From: Microbacterium pumilum
Lineage (GTDB): Bacteria; Actinomycetota; Actinomycetes; Actinomycetales; Microbacteriaceae
Assembly (NCBI RefSeq): GCF_039530225.1
Contig: NZ_BAAAOH010000001.1
Location: 1,054,001 to 1,118,000 of the forward strand
Reading direction: 5' to 3'
Length of the DNA: 64,000 nucleotides
The position numbers were made by a program, and so were the translations under genes. The notes beneath the pieces are model-generated. The model was not told the origin of the DNA. It made no database searches and saw only the letters and a list, made by a program, of their open reading frames with translations. Positions 9,291 through 17,600 of the stretch are shown one piece after another (the first letter of the stretch is position 1; every line of letters begins with the position of its first letter).

Positions 9291-10702
9291 TGTCGGCCCG
9301 CTATTCGCCAGGCGCCATCCCGGTCGTGGTCACCGCCCGCGGCATCGTCGTGCTGGCCGCAGACACCTCGCCCACACTCGTCTCGAGGATCTGGGCGCAG
9401 GTCGGCGCCGGGCGCGGACTCGCGGCAGTGCTCGAGGCCCTCACCGGCGCTTACGGCACCTCCCTGTCGGCGATCCCCCCGTTCGCCGTGGTGCTGGCCG
9501 AGGGCGACGCCGTGCGCCTCGCCGTGCGCGGTGACATCTCGGTCGACATCGAGATGTCGACCGCGTCCGAGCGGGTGAGCGGCACAGGAGTCACGACCTG
9601 GAGCGAACGCGTCCTCACGGACGTCACGCGCGTGCTGGTCGAGGCCGCCAAGCCCACGGCGCCCGCGGACCTCCCGATCTCCGACGGGGTCGTGCTCGCC
9701 GCGGTCATCGAGTGGAGCCCGCGGGATCGGCCGATCACCGAGCCGGTGGAACGCCCGAGCGCAGAACGCGACCTCCGCCCCGGCGCGGAGCCGGAGGCGA
9801 CGAACGAAGAATCCGAGTCGACGGGTGCGGCTGAGCCGGATCTCGGCGACCTGACCGAGAGGGCGGATGCCGCACCCGCCCGTGCCGCACCCGCCCCTGC
9901 CGCGGCATCCGTTCCCGCCGCACCCGCACCGGAGGACGAGGTCGTGCTGGACGAGGCGGACCCGCCGTCGCAACCGATCGCGGCGATGCCCGTCCCCCCG
10001 AGCGTGTCGCGCACCGCATCCGAGCTCGCGCCCGCACCGCCCTCGCCGGCGCTCATCGATTCGGCCGCCGTGCTCTCTCTCGCCGACGCCGACACGCTGC
10101 TTCCCGCAGAGTCCACGTTCACCGTCCGCCACGACGACGAGGCACCGGATGTCGAGCTCGCCGCATCGCTCGCGCCCGCGCCGGTCGGGGTCGACGACGA
10201 GCTCGGCCGCACCGTCATCCGCGGCGACGGATCGTCGCTCCCGACCCCGGTCCTCGGCGATCACGACGGTGAGACGATCTCGCTCGCGCAGGCGCAGGCC
10301 CTCCGCGCTGGAGGGGACCCGAGCGCCGCGGCGCCGCCGCTCGCTCCGCCGCGCCCGCCGGCTCCAGGCCGGCTGCGACTGTCGACGGGGCAGGTGGTCC
10401 CGCTGAACCGCACCGTCGTGCTCGGACGCCGGCCGCGCTCGACACGCATCACCGGCACCGACCTGCCCCATCTCATCGCGGTCGAAAGCCCCCAGCAGGA
10501 CATCTCTCGCAGTCACGTCGAGCTTCGTGTCGAGGGCGACAGCATCATCGCGACAGACTTGAACACCACAAACGGCACGCTGCTGCTGCGGTCGGGGTCG
10601 GATCCGGTGCGACTCCACCCGGGCGAACCCACGGTCGTGGTGCCGGGCGACATCCTCGACTTGGGTGACGGCATCACAGTCGCCATCGAGGACGTCGCAT
10701 GA
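9290..10702 (+). CDS. FHA domain protein with long acidic/Ala-Pro linker
   Basis: 470 residues; ATG overlaps the PP2C stop by 1 nt. The first ~130 residues form a folded module I do not recognise by name. A low-complexity Ala/Pro/Asp/Glu-rich linker (~150-355) follows, then a C-terminal FHA domain (~360-470) with VLGRRP, SRSHVEL and NTTNGTLL, all canonical for phosphothreonine recognition. Probably a soluble scaffold or readout protein that docks on Thr-phosphorylated partners made by the adjacent kinase. Its 3' end overlaps the kinase start by 4 nt. Confidence 0.88.
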   Translation: MSARYSPGAIPVVVTARGIVVLAADTSPTLVSRIWAQVGAGRGLAAVLEALTGAYGTSLSAIPPFAVVLAEGDAVRLAVRGDISVDIEMSTASERVSGTGVTTWSERVLTDVTRVLVEAAKPTAPADLPISDGVVLAAVIEWSPRDRPITEPVERPSAERDLRPGAEPEATNEESESTGAAEPDLGDLTERADAAPARAAPAPAAASVPAAPAPEDEVVLDEADPPSQPIAAMPVPPSVSRTASELAPAPPSPALIDSAAVLSLADADTLLPAESTFTVRHDDEAPDVELAASLAPAPVGVDDELGRTVIRGDGSSLPTPVLGDHDGETISLAQAQALRAGGDPSAAAPPLAPPRPPAPGRLRLSTGQVVPLNRTVVLGRRPRSTRITGTDLPHLIAVESPQQDISRSHVELRVEGDSIIATDLNTTNGTLLLRSGSDPVRLHPGEPTVVVPGDILDLGDGITVAIEDVA

Positions 10703-12327
10703 ATTCGAAGCGCCCCGCGATGGCGCCTCCGGACCTTCCGGGCTTCACGTTCGTCGACACGCTCGGGTCGGGAGGATTCGCCGACGTCTATCTGTACGAG
10801 CAGCAGCTGCCCAAGCGCCGCGTCGCGGTGAAGGTGCTGATCGCCGATCGGATGTCGAGCGGCTCGGCCGAGGAGTTCACCGCCGAGGCGAACGTGATGG
10901 CGATGCTCTCGACGCACCCCGCGATCGTCACGATCTATCAGGCGGGGGTGGCCCAGGACGGCCGTCCCTACCTGGTGATGGAGTACTGCCCGAAGCCGAA
11001 CCTCCAGGTGCGCTACCGCCGCGAACCGTTCTCCATCGCCGAATCGCTCCGCGTCGGCATCCAGGTCGCCGCGGCGGTCGAGACCGCCCACCGCGCGGGC
11101 GTGCTGCACCGCGACATCAAGCCCGCGAACATCCTCGTGACCGAATACAACCGGCCGGCGCTCACCGATTTCGGCATCGCGTCGACGACGAGCGCCACGG
11201 CGGAGTCGGCGGGACTCTCGATCCCCTGGTCGCCGCCTGAGTCGTTCGCCGACGTGCCGCGCAGCGATCCGCGCTCGGACGTGTATCAGCTCGGGGCGAC
11301 GGTCTACTCGCTGCTCGCCGGGCGCTCGCCGTTCGAACTGGGCGGACAGCGCAACACCGCCGCAGAGCTCATCGAGCGCATCGAGCGGATGCCGCTGCCC
11401 CCGCTCGGCAGAGCGGATGCCCCCGAGTCGCTCGAGCGCGCACTGGAGCGGGCGATGGCCAAGGCCCCCGCGGATCGTTACGAGAGCGCCCTCGCGTTCG
11501 CCCGTGCACTGCAGAAGGTGCAGATCGAGCTGTCTCACTCGGTCACGCCGATCGACATCCTCGACGACGCGGTCGTCGAGGACGACAGTGACGATGACGA
11601 TGACGGCCTGACACGCGTGCGCGGCGTCGTGAGCATCGATCCTGCGACCGACCCCGCGGCCGGGCTCACCCGCCCGGGAGCGACCTCCGGGATGCCGTCC
11701 TTCGCCGCGTCGGAAGCGACGGCGGAGGCGTACCGGCCGTCGATGGACACCGTCGTGCGGGGATCGTCCGTCCCGGTCCTGACCGAGGGCGTCGTCGAGA
11801 CCGTGCTGCGCGCCGATCAGCAGCCGTCGCGCTCCTCCGGCCTCCCAGGGGACCTCACTGCGGTGGCCGGGCCTGGTGCCGACTCCGAGCCACCCGTGGA
11901 ATCGTCGCGGGGCCGCTCGCGTCGGGCCCTCTGGGTCGGATCAGCAGCCGGCGCGCTCGCACTCATCGTGATCATCGCCGTCTCGCTGCCGGGACTGCTC
12001 GGCGGCGGCCCGGAGGCCAGTCCGACGCCCGAGACGAGCTCGGATCCGCAGGATCCGGTGTCGGCGATCGTTCCCGGCCCCACCGATCTCTCCGGCACGG
12101 TCGTCGCCTCCGGCGTCCGCTTCTCGTGGACGAATCCCGACCCTCAGGACGGCGACCACTACCTGTATGCGGTCGTGACGACCACGGCCGAGCCCGAGTT
12201 CGACTCCGTGACCGAGGCGGAGGTGACCGTTCCCGCCGATCCGTCCGGAACCACGTGCATCGACGTCATCATCGTGCGCGCGAACGGCCAGTCGTCCGAT
12301 CCGCCGGTCAGGGGGTGCACGCCGTGA
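10699..12327 (+). CDS. Transmembrane Ser/Thr protein kinase (PknB-like catalytic domain)
   Basis: 542 residues. The kinase domain (~15-275) has the Gly-rich loop LGSGGFADVY (22-31), Lys45 in VAVKVL, HRDIKPANI with Asp139, DFG at 157-159, and PPE as a variant of APE. An acidic, Thr-containing juxtamembrane region leads to one membrane helix (~411-434). The ~100 residues outside the membrane include an FN3-like strand pattern (VRFSWTNPDPQDGDHY) and two Cys. No PASTA repeats are present, so the sensory input differs from PknB. It sits between two FHA genes and downstream of a PP2C gene, giving a complete write/read/erase phosphorylation unit. Confidence 0.95.
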   Translation: MNSKRPAMAPPDLPGFTFVDTLGSGGFADVYLYEQQLPKRRVAVKVLIADRMSSGSAEEFTAEANVMAMLSTHPAIVTIYQAGVAQDGRPYLVMEYCPKPNLQVRYRREPFSIAESLRVGIQVAAAVETAHRAGVLHRDIKPANILVTEYNRPALTDFGIASTTSATAESAGLSIPWSPPESFADVPRSDPRSDVYQLGATVYSLLAGRSPFELGGQRNTAAELIERIERMPLPPLGRADAPESLERALERAMAKAPADRYESALAFARALQKVQIELSHSVTPIDILDDAVVEDDSDDDDDGLTRVRGVVSIDPATDPAAGLTRPGATSGMPSFAASEATAEAYRPSMDTVVRGSSVPVLTEGVVETVLRADQQPSRSSGLPGDLTAVAGPGADSEPPVESSRGRSRRALWVGSAAGALALIVIIAVSLPGLLGGGPEASPTPETSSDPQDPVSAIVPGPTDLSGTVVASGVRFSWTNPDPQDGDHYLYAVVTTTAEPEFDSVTEAEVTVPADPSGTTCIDVIIVRANGQSSDPPVRGCTP

Positions 12328-13067
12328 GCATTGCAGCCGCCGGGGCGGATGAGCTGGTTGTCGAGTTCGCCGGGGAAGACTTCCGGGTGGTGCCCGGCGA
12401 CGTGTTCCGCGTCGGCCGAGAGGGCGATCTCATCATCGACGACAACCTCTTCCTGCACCGCCACTTCCTGACGATCGAGAACGTCGAGGGGCTCTGGCTG
12501 CTGTCGAACGTGGGCAGCAGGCTGCGGGCGACGGTCACCGATTCGGCGAGCCGCGTTCAGGCGTGGCTGGCGCCGGGGGCGCGACTTCCACTCGTGTTCG
12601 CGTCCACTTCGGTGATCTTCAGCGCCGGAGCGACCACCTACGAGCTGACGATCCACATCGCCGAGCCGACCTTCCGAGAGACGCAGCAGTTCGACGACGA
12701 TGACGGTCAGAGCACGATCGGCGAGGTGCCCCTCACGCCGAGCCAGCGCGTCATGATCCTCGCGCTCGCCGAGCCGCTGCTTCGCCGCGATGGCACCGGG
12801 ATGAGCGAGCTGCCGACATCCGCCCAGGCCGCCAAACGGATCGGATGGACGCTCACGCGCTTCAACCGCAAGCTCGACACGGTCTGCGACAAGCTCGACC
12901 GCATCGGCGTGCCGGGGATGCGGGGCGGTGCGCGCTCCTACGCCACGAACCGTCGTGCGCGGCTCGTCGAGCACGCGATCGCGGCCCGCCTCGTCACTCG
13001 GGAGGACCTGCCGCTGCTCGACCGTGAGCTGGAGTCCCAGCCCCCCGTCGACGACGAAGCCGACTGA
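12324..13067 (+). CDS. FHA-like domain protein with C-terminal helix-turn-helix-like region
   Basis: 247 residues from GTG 12324, which overlaps the kinase stop (GTGA); the open frame to 12126 lies inside the kinase gene. Residues ~20-105 resemble an FHA fold (FRVGREGD, then LSNVGSR), but the Ser of the S-x-x-H motif is replaced (LHRHF), so phosphothreonine binding is uncertain. Residues ~140-245 are helical with a T-P-S-Q-R start, a QAAKRIGWTLTRFNRKLDTV helix pair and basic residues, resembling a winged or sigma-4-like DNA-binding domain. As last gene of the operon it could carry the kinase signal to transcription. Domain 1 is moderately supported, domain 2 is inference. Confidence 0.82.
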   Translation: MSIAAAGADELVVEFAGEDFRVVPGDVFRVGREGDLIIDDNLFLHRHFLTIENVEGLWLLSNVGSRLRATVTDSASRVQAWLAPGARLPLVFASTSVIFSAGATTYELTIHIAEPTFRETQQFDDDDGQSTIGEVPLTPSQRVMILALAEPLLRRDGTGMSELPTSAQAAKRIGWTLTRFNRKLDTVCDKLDRIGVPGMRGGARSYATNRRARLVEHAIAARLVTREDLPLLDRELESQPPVDDEAD

Positions 13068-13331
13068 GGGTCTCCACCCGTTCGCCGAATGCACCGTCGG
13101 CCGGGCGGACGTTTGCGGACCCCCTCAATCCTGCTCGCCAGTCTGGTCCGGTCCAGGTTCCACAGGTTTCGGATGCTGCAATCCAGCGAATCCTGGACCG
13201 CCCGCACCGGTCGGAACTCGCCGTCGGGGTCAGCGCCAGCTTTCGCGGGTTTCGGATGCCGCGAAGCTGCGAAACCCGGACCGCTGGCGGCGGTGGGAGT
13301 TCGGTGACCGACGACGAGGGGTGCGCCGGGG
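13068..13331. repeat. Intergenic region with two related hairpin units
   Basis: No gene here. Two similar units share the core TTTCGGATGC and a GGACCGC tail. Unit A has an 8-bp inverted repeat GGTCCAGG (13150-13157) / CCTGGACC (13192-13199). Unit B has a perfect 9-bp inverted repeat CGGGTTTCG (13246-13254) / CGAAACCCG (13270-13278). They lie just after the end of the long kinase operon and before the convergent recombinase-like gene, so they may act as transcription terminators or be a REP-like dispersed repeat. Confidence 0.55.
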
Positions 13332-13808
13332 TCAGCGTCCGGCGTCGAAGAGGTGCCGGCCCCCGTGGCTCAGCACCTTCACGACGACTCCACGGCGGTG
13401 CAGTTCGGCGACGGTGCGGGTCTCTTCGTCGATGTTGCGGCCGAGCGCGTGCACGTTTGAGACGACGAGCACGTCGCCGGCACGCAGGGTGCCGAACAGT
13501 CGCACGAGGCGCTGCTGCCACGACTCCAGCGTCTCGGGGGCCGGATGCCGGAATCCCTCGATCGGCACGCCGAACCGCGTCAGCTCGTCGCGCTGCTCGA
13601 CGACGGAGGGCATGTCATCGCGAGAGATGACGAGTCCGACCAGCCGCGAGCCCGCGGGGCGGGCCAGCCACCAGTCGCGGTCGTGCTGCAGCTCGGTGAA
13701 GCACTCCGGGCATTCCGCTGCGGGATGCGGGGTCCGCAGCGCAGCCGTGTCGATCGAGACCGCGGCATCCGTCGTCGCGGCCTGTGCCGTCTCCGTGCGC
13801 TCGCTCAT
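13332..13808 (-). CDS. Degenerate serine-recombinase (resolvase)-like protein
   Basis: 158 residues. The C-terminal two thirds follow the resolvase N-terminal domain pattern: GLVISRDD in place of G-Y-x-R-V-S-T-D-D, then RAGDVLVVSNVHALGRN in place of the usual D-x-L-V-V-W-R-L-D-R-L-G-R. The Ser is alignable, but the conserved Arg before it is absent and the second catalytic Arg (L-D-R) is Ala, so strand cleavage is doubtful. The N-terminus carries a CPEC pair that may bind metal. There is no DNA-binding extension of the usual resolvase kind. GAAGGG precedes ATG 13808 by about 8 nt. A non-catalytic or repurposed role is likely. Confidence 0.75.
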   Translation of the reverse strand: MSERTETAQAATTDAAVSIDTAALRTPHPAAECPECFTELQHDRDWWLARPAGSRLVGLVISRDDMPSVVEQRDELTRFGVPIEGFRHPAPETLESWQQRLVRLFGTLRAGDVLVVSNVHALGRNIDEETRTVAELHRRGVVVKVLSHGGRHLFDAGR

Positions 13809-13865
13809 ATCGATGCCCTTCGCTTGCCTCCATTGTGCCCCGATCGGCGGACGTCGCCGACCGCT

Positions 13866-15644
13866 TCACGATTCGTCGTCCAGCCGCAGCTGCAGGCTGA
13901 GCTGGTCGGCGTCCAGCTCGGCGAGGGCGTGGCGCAGGGCTGCCGTGCTGAACTGTCCGCCTGACGAGACCTCGTTCAGGCGCGTGCGCATCACCTCGAT
14001 GACGGCGAGACGCAGTTCGAGCACCTCGTGGGCGATGGCCGTCTGCTCGTCGTCGGGCGGCGAGAGGAACCGGTTGCCGACGCGGTCGAGGAATTCCGAC
14101 GAGAACGGACTGCCGTCGCGTCGGACGAGTTTGGAGTCGGTGAGGGCGGTTGCCGCGGCATCCCGAAGCTCTTCGTTCAGGCTCGTCTGCTCGGCCTGGT
14201 CCATCAGGTCCGTCGACGAGTTCTCGAGTCGGAGCAGGCGCACCACCCAGCGGAGGGTGTACCCCTGCAGCAGCAGGCTGCCGACCGCGACGGCGAAGGC
14301 GATGAAAACGAGCAGTGCGCGCTCGGTGGTGTTCCGCGGCAGCGTCTGTGCCGCGGCCAGGGTCACGACGCCGCGCATGCCGGCCCAGACGATCACGGCA
14401 CCGTGCTTCCAGCCCAGCGGGGACGCCTGGTAGTAGTCGAGATCGCTCAACGCGCGAGTCACTCGGGCGCGCCCTGCTGCGAGGCGGCGCTCCCATCTGG
14501 GACTCTCGACGCTGGCTTCCCGCCCTCCTCGGCCTGGTCCCCTGCTGGGCGGTGGGCTCTTGCCGGAGGCCATGTCGTCGAGCTGCTTGCCCATCGCCTC
14601 GAGTCGTTTCCGCTGTTTCGTGCGCGCACGCCGGCTCTGCAGCCACACCAGGAGTGCCACGTAGATGCTGCGGACGATCAGAATGATCGCGAGTGCGCCG
14701 ATCGCGATGAGGATGCCGGTGCCCAGGCCGTCGTGGGCTTCGATGTTCTGCCCGACGATCTCCTTGAGCTCGAGACCCATGAGCAGGAACACGCCACCCT
14801 CGAGCACGAGTTCGACCGTGCGCCAGTTCAGGGAGTCCGAGAGCCGCTGCTCGGGCGAGAACCAGCGCGCCGCGCCCTGGCCTGTCACGATGCCTGCGAC
14901 CACCGCGGCGACGAGCCCCGATCCGCCCAGCCGCTCGGTCGGAAGGTAGGCCACGAACGGAACGATGAAGCCGACGGCCGTGTTCGCGGCGGAGTGGCTC
15001 ATCAGGGCGCGCAGCCGCAGGTTCAGGTAGCCGACGATCGCGCCGATCACGACAGCCACCACCACGCCCCAGAGGAACGCCGGCAGGAACCCGACATCGT
15101 CGCGCTCGCCTGCGCTCGAGCCGAGTGCGACCGCGGCGGCGGCGACCATGGTCCGCAGCAGCACCAGCGCCGTGGCGTCGTTGAGCAGGCTCTCGCCCTC
15201 CAGCAGCGTCACCACCCGACGGGAGATGCCGAGGCGCTTCACGATGGAGGTCGCGACCGCGTCGGTCGGGCTCAGGATGGCGCCCAGTGCTACCGCGCTG
15301 TAGGGATTGATATCGGGGATCACGGCGACGAAGAAGACGCCGAGCACGAGCGAACTGAGGATGACGAGAATCACCGACAGCCCGGCGATCGGACCGAAGT
15401 CGCGCCGGAACTCCACTGCGGGAAGGGCGACAGCCGCAGAGAAGAGCAGCGGCGGCAGCACTCCGACCAGGATGAGCTCGGGCTCGACCTCGAAGGGCGG
15501 CACCACGGGCAGCAGTCCAACGACGATGCCGACGATGACGAGAAGGAGTGGTCCGGCGATCTTGAGCTTCGGTGCGACAGCGGTTCCGACGGCGATGACG
15601 ACGATCGCGAGGATGACGGAGACGAGGACGTCCGCGGGCGTCAT
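13866..15644 (-). CDS. CPA1-family Na+(K+)/H+ antiporter
   Basis: 592 residues with about twelve membrane helices over residues 1-420 and a ~170-residue cytosolic tail that is partly helical. Family motifs are clear: SPTDAV (125-130) and ESLLNDA (151-157), with the transport Asp of the N-D pair in the latter. A basic loop ([10 protein letters not shown]) and a Pro/Arg-rich stretch separate late helices. It exchanges external cations for protons across the plasma membrane in pH and sodium homeostasis. ATG at 15644 overlaps the malate dehydrogenase stop by 4 nt, so the two are co-translated. Confidence 0.93.
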   Translation of the reverse strand: MTPADVLVSVILAIVVIAVGTAVAPKLKIAGPLLLVIVGIVVGLLPVVPPFEVEPELILVGVLPPLLFSAAVALPAVEFRRDFGPIAGLSVILVILSSLVLGVFFVAVIPDINPYSAVALGAILSPTDAVATSIVKRLGISRRVVTLLEGESLLNDATALVLLRTMVAAAAVALGSSAGERDDVGFLPAFLWGVVVAVVIGAIVGYLNLRLRALMSHSAANTAVGFIVPFVAYLPTERLGGSGLVAAVVAGIVTGQGAARWFSPEQRLSDSLNWRTVELVLEGGVFLLMGLELKEIVGQNIEAHDGLGTGILIAIGALAIILIVRSIYVALLVWLQSRRARTKQRKRLEAMGKQLDDMASGKSPPPSRGPGRGGREASVESPRWERRLAAGRARVTRALSDLDYYQASPLGWKHGAVIVWAGMRGVVTLAAAQTLPRNTTERALLVFIAFAVAVGSLLLQGYTLRWVVRLLRLENSSTDLMDQAEQTSLNEELRDAAATALTDSKLVRRDGSPFSSEFLDRVGNRFLSPPDDEQTAIAHEVLELRLAVIEVMRTRLNEVSSGGQFSTAALRHALAELDADQLSLQLRLDDES

Positions 15645-16651
15645 ATCAGCCCGAGGTCGCGCACCGCATCCCGCTCGGCGGCGAGCTCGGACACGGAGGC
15701 GTCGACCAGGCCGCGGGCCCGCGGATCAAGCGACAGGCCTTCGAGCACGCGATATCCCGTGCCGTCGGAGGTCACGGGGAACGAGCTGATGAGGCCCTCG
15801 GGCACACCGTACTCGCCGCGCGAGACGACTGCGGCTGATGTCCAGCCCTCACCGGTGCCGAGCTGATCATCGCGCACATGGTCGATCGCCGCGTTGGCAG
15901 CCGATGCCACCGACGACGAGCCGCGCACTTCGATGATCTCCGCACCCCGCCGCGCGACTCGGGGGATGAAGATGTCGTCCAGCCACGCCGTCGCCTGCTC
16001 ATGCCCGCCGCGCCGTTCGGCCAGGGCGTCGATGACGGCGACGCCCCGCACGGTCGCATGCGCGACATCCGGAAACTGCGATGCCGAGTGATTGCCCCAG
16101 ATCGTGACCCCTCGAAGCTCATCGGGGCGCACCTCAAGCGCCTGCGCAAGCTGCCCGACAGCCCGGTTGTGGTCCAGGCGGGTGAGCGCGGTGAACCGCT
16201 CGGCCGGAACATCGAGAGCGGATGCCGTGGCGATCAGCGCATTCGTGTTCGCGGGGTTGCCCACCACCACGACTCGCACGTCGTCCGACGCGGATGTGCT
16301 GATCGCTGCGCCTTGCGGCCCGAAGATGCCCGCGTTGGCGGCGAGCAGATCGGCACGCTCCATACCCGGGCCTCGCGGTCGGGCGCCGACCAGCATCGCG
16401 ATGCTGCAGCCGTCGAAGGCCACTTCTGCGTCATCACTGACCTCGACATCCCGCAGCAGCGGAAAGGCGCAGTCCTGCAGTTCGAGCGCGGCGCCCTCGG
16501 CGGCGCGCATCCCCTGCGGAATCTCGAGCAGCCGCAGCCGCACCGGTCGGTCCGGGCCGAGCATGTCGCCCGCGGCGATGCGGAAGAGGAGGGCGTACCC
16601 GATCTGTCCGCCCGCTCCGGTGATGGTCACGGTCGTCGGCGCCTGCTCCAT
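15641..16651 (-). CDS. mdh: Malate dehydrogenase (NAD-dependent)
   Basis: 336 residues, normal for the MDH type 2 family. The Rossmann loop reads GAGGQIGY (12-19), the substrate loop [10 protein letters not shown] (90-99) carries the two substrate-binding Arg, GNPANTN (131-137) is the nicotinamide region, TRLDHNRA contains the catalytic Asp160, and GNHSASQ carries the catalytic His188. It oxidises L-malate to oxaloacetate in the TCA cycle. The gene faces away from the YpfJ-like gene; about 80 bp separate them. Its 3' end overlaps the antiporter start by 4 nt, an unusual operon partner. Confidence 0.95.
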   Translation of the reverse strand: MEQAPTTVTITGAGGQIGYALLFRIAAGDMLGPDRPVRLRLLEIPQGMRAAEGAALELQDCAFPLLRDVEVSDDAEVAFDGCSIAMLVGARPRGPGMERADLLAANAGIFGPQGAAISTSASDDVRVVVVGNPANTNALIATASALDVPAERFTALTRLDHNRAVGQLAQALEVRPDELRGVTIWGNHSASQFPDVAHATVRGVAVIDALAERRGGHEQATAWLDDIFIPRVARRGAEIIEVRGSSSVASAANAAIDHVRDDQLGTGEGWTSAAVVSRGEYGVPEGLISSFPVTSDGTGYRVLEGLSLDPRARGLVDASVSELAAERDAVRDLGLI

Positions 16652-16733
16652 GGTCCGAGCCTATTCCCGCTGTCGCACCCGTCGTTGAGCTTGTCGAACC
16701 TGTCCGAGGCGGCGGTCAGGGTACCGTGTGCCC
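16652..16733. promoter_or_regulatory. Divergent promoter region between mdh and the ypfJ-like gene
   Basis: The 82-bp gap holds both promoters. A TACCGT hexamer (16722-16727) ends 6 nt before ATG 16734, the spacing expected of a -10 box for a leaderless mRNA. The sequence CGTTGAGCTTGTCGAACCTGTC (about 16683-16704) is a member of the intergenic repeat family found elsewhere in the window. No firm -35 box was seen. Confidence 0.4.
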
Positions 16734-17600
16734 ATGACCTTCAACGACAACGCCAGGGTCGGAGGAAACACAGCGCGGCGTCGCGGAGGCGGGGCCGCGC
16801 TTGCCGGCGGCGGCGTGGTGGGCCTCGGTGCCATTGCCGTCCTGCTGTTCCAGCTGTTCACCGGCACCGACATCTCCGGATTCATCGGGCCCGGCTCGGG
16901 CGGCAGCACCGACCAGTCCGAGATCGCCAACTGCGAACTCGGTTCCGACGCGAACGCCCGCGACGACTGCCGGCTGGCGGCGGCATCCCTCGCCATCGAC
17001 CAGTACTGGGGCGAGCAGATCCAGGGCTACCGCGCGCCCCAGCTCATCATCGTCGACGGGTCCACCTCGACGCAGTGCGGTACCGCGTCCAACCAGACCG
17101 GGCCGTTCTACTGCCCACCGGAAGAGACGGTGTACGTCGACCCGACGTTCTTCGCACTGCTGCGGGAGCAGTTCGATGCGAGCGCCGGTCCCCTCGCGCA
17201 GCTGTACGTCCTCGCACACGAGTACGGGCACCACGTGCAGCAGATCACCGGCATCACGCAGGAGCACCCGAGCAACGGCACCGGAGCGGACAGCAACAGC
17301 GTCCGCACAGAGTTGCAGGCCGACTGCTTCGCGGGCGCATGGGTCGGCAACATGACCGAGCAGGAGGATGAGAACGGGGTGCCGTTCCTCGAAGCTCCGA
17401 CTTCGCAGCAGATCGCCGATGCGATCAACGCCGCGCAGGCGGTCGGAGATGACCACATCCAGCAGGAGTCCGGCGGATCGGTGAACCCCGAGACCTGGAC
17501 CCACGGGTCGAGCGAGCAGCGTCAGAGATGGTTCCAGACCGGCTACCGTGGGGGTTTCACGGCATGCGACACATTCGGGGTTCCGGGGGGAAGCCTGTGA
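16734..17600 (+). CDS. YpfJ-type neutral zinc metallopeptidase, membrane-anchored
   Basis: 288 residues from ATG 16734; a GTG two codons upstream is less likely because the -10-like hexamer ends just before it. A basic N-terminus and one membrane helix (~23-45) place the catalytic domain outside the cell. The zinc site is HEYGHH (His162, Glu163, His166), followed by the downstream ELQADC motif whose Glu is the third ligand in this family. Two short Cys-containing stretches suggest disulfides. The substrate is unknown for the family. The following prolyl aminopeptidase gene starts within its stop codon (GTGA). Confidence 0.9.
   Translation: MTFNDNARVGGNTARRRGGGAALAGGGVVGLGAIAVLLFQLFTGTDISGFIGPGSGGSTDQSEIANCELGSDANARDDCRLAAASLAIDQYWGEQIQGYRAPQLIIVDGSTSTQCGTASNQTGPFYCPPEETVYVDPTFFALLREQFDASAGPLAQLYVLAHEYGHHVQQITGITQEHPSNGTGADSNSVRTELQADCFAGAWVGNMTEQEDENGVPFLEAPTSQQIADAINAAQAVGDDHIQQESGGSVNPETWTHGSSEQRQRWFQTGYRGGFTACDTFGVPGGSL

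Noticed and set aside
8972..10618. A 548-codon minus-strand open frame
   Set aside because: It lies antisense to the PP2C and FHA genes, is Arg-rich and resembles no family.
13332..13808. A mobile element or prophage boundary marked by the recombinase-like gene
   Set aside because: No transposase, integrase, attachment repeats or phage genes are nearby, and catalytic residues are lacking.
14028..15866. A 612-codon plus-strand open frame
   Set aside because: It is antisense to the Na+/H+ antiporter, whose membrane helices and motifs are clear.
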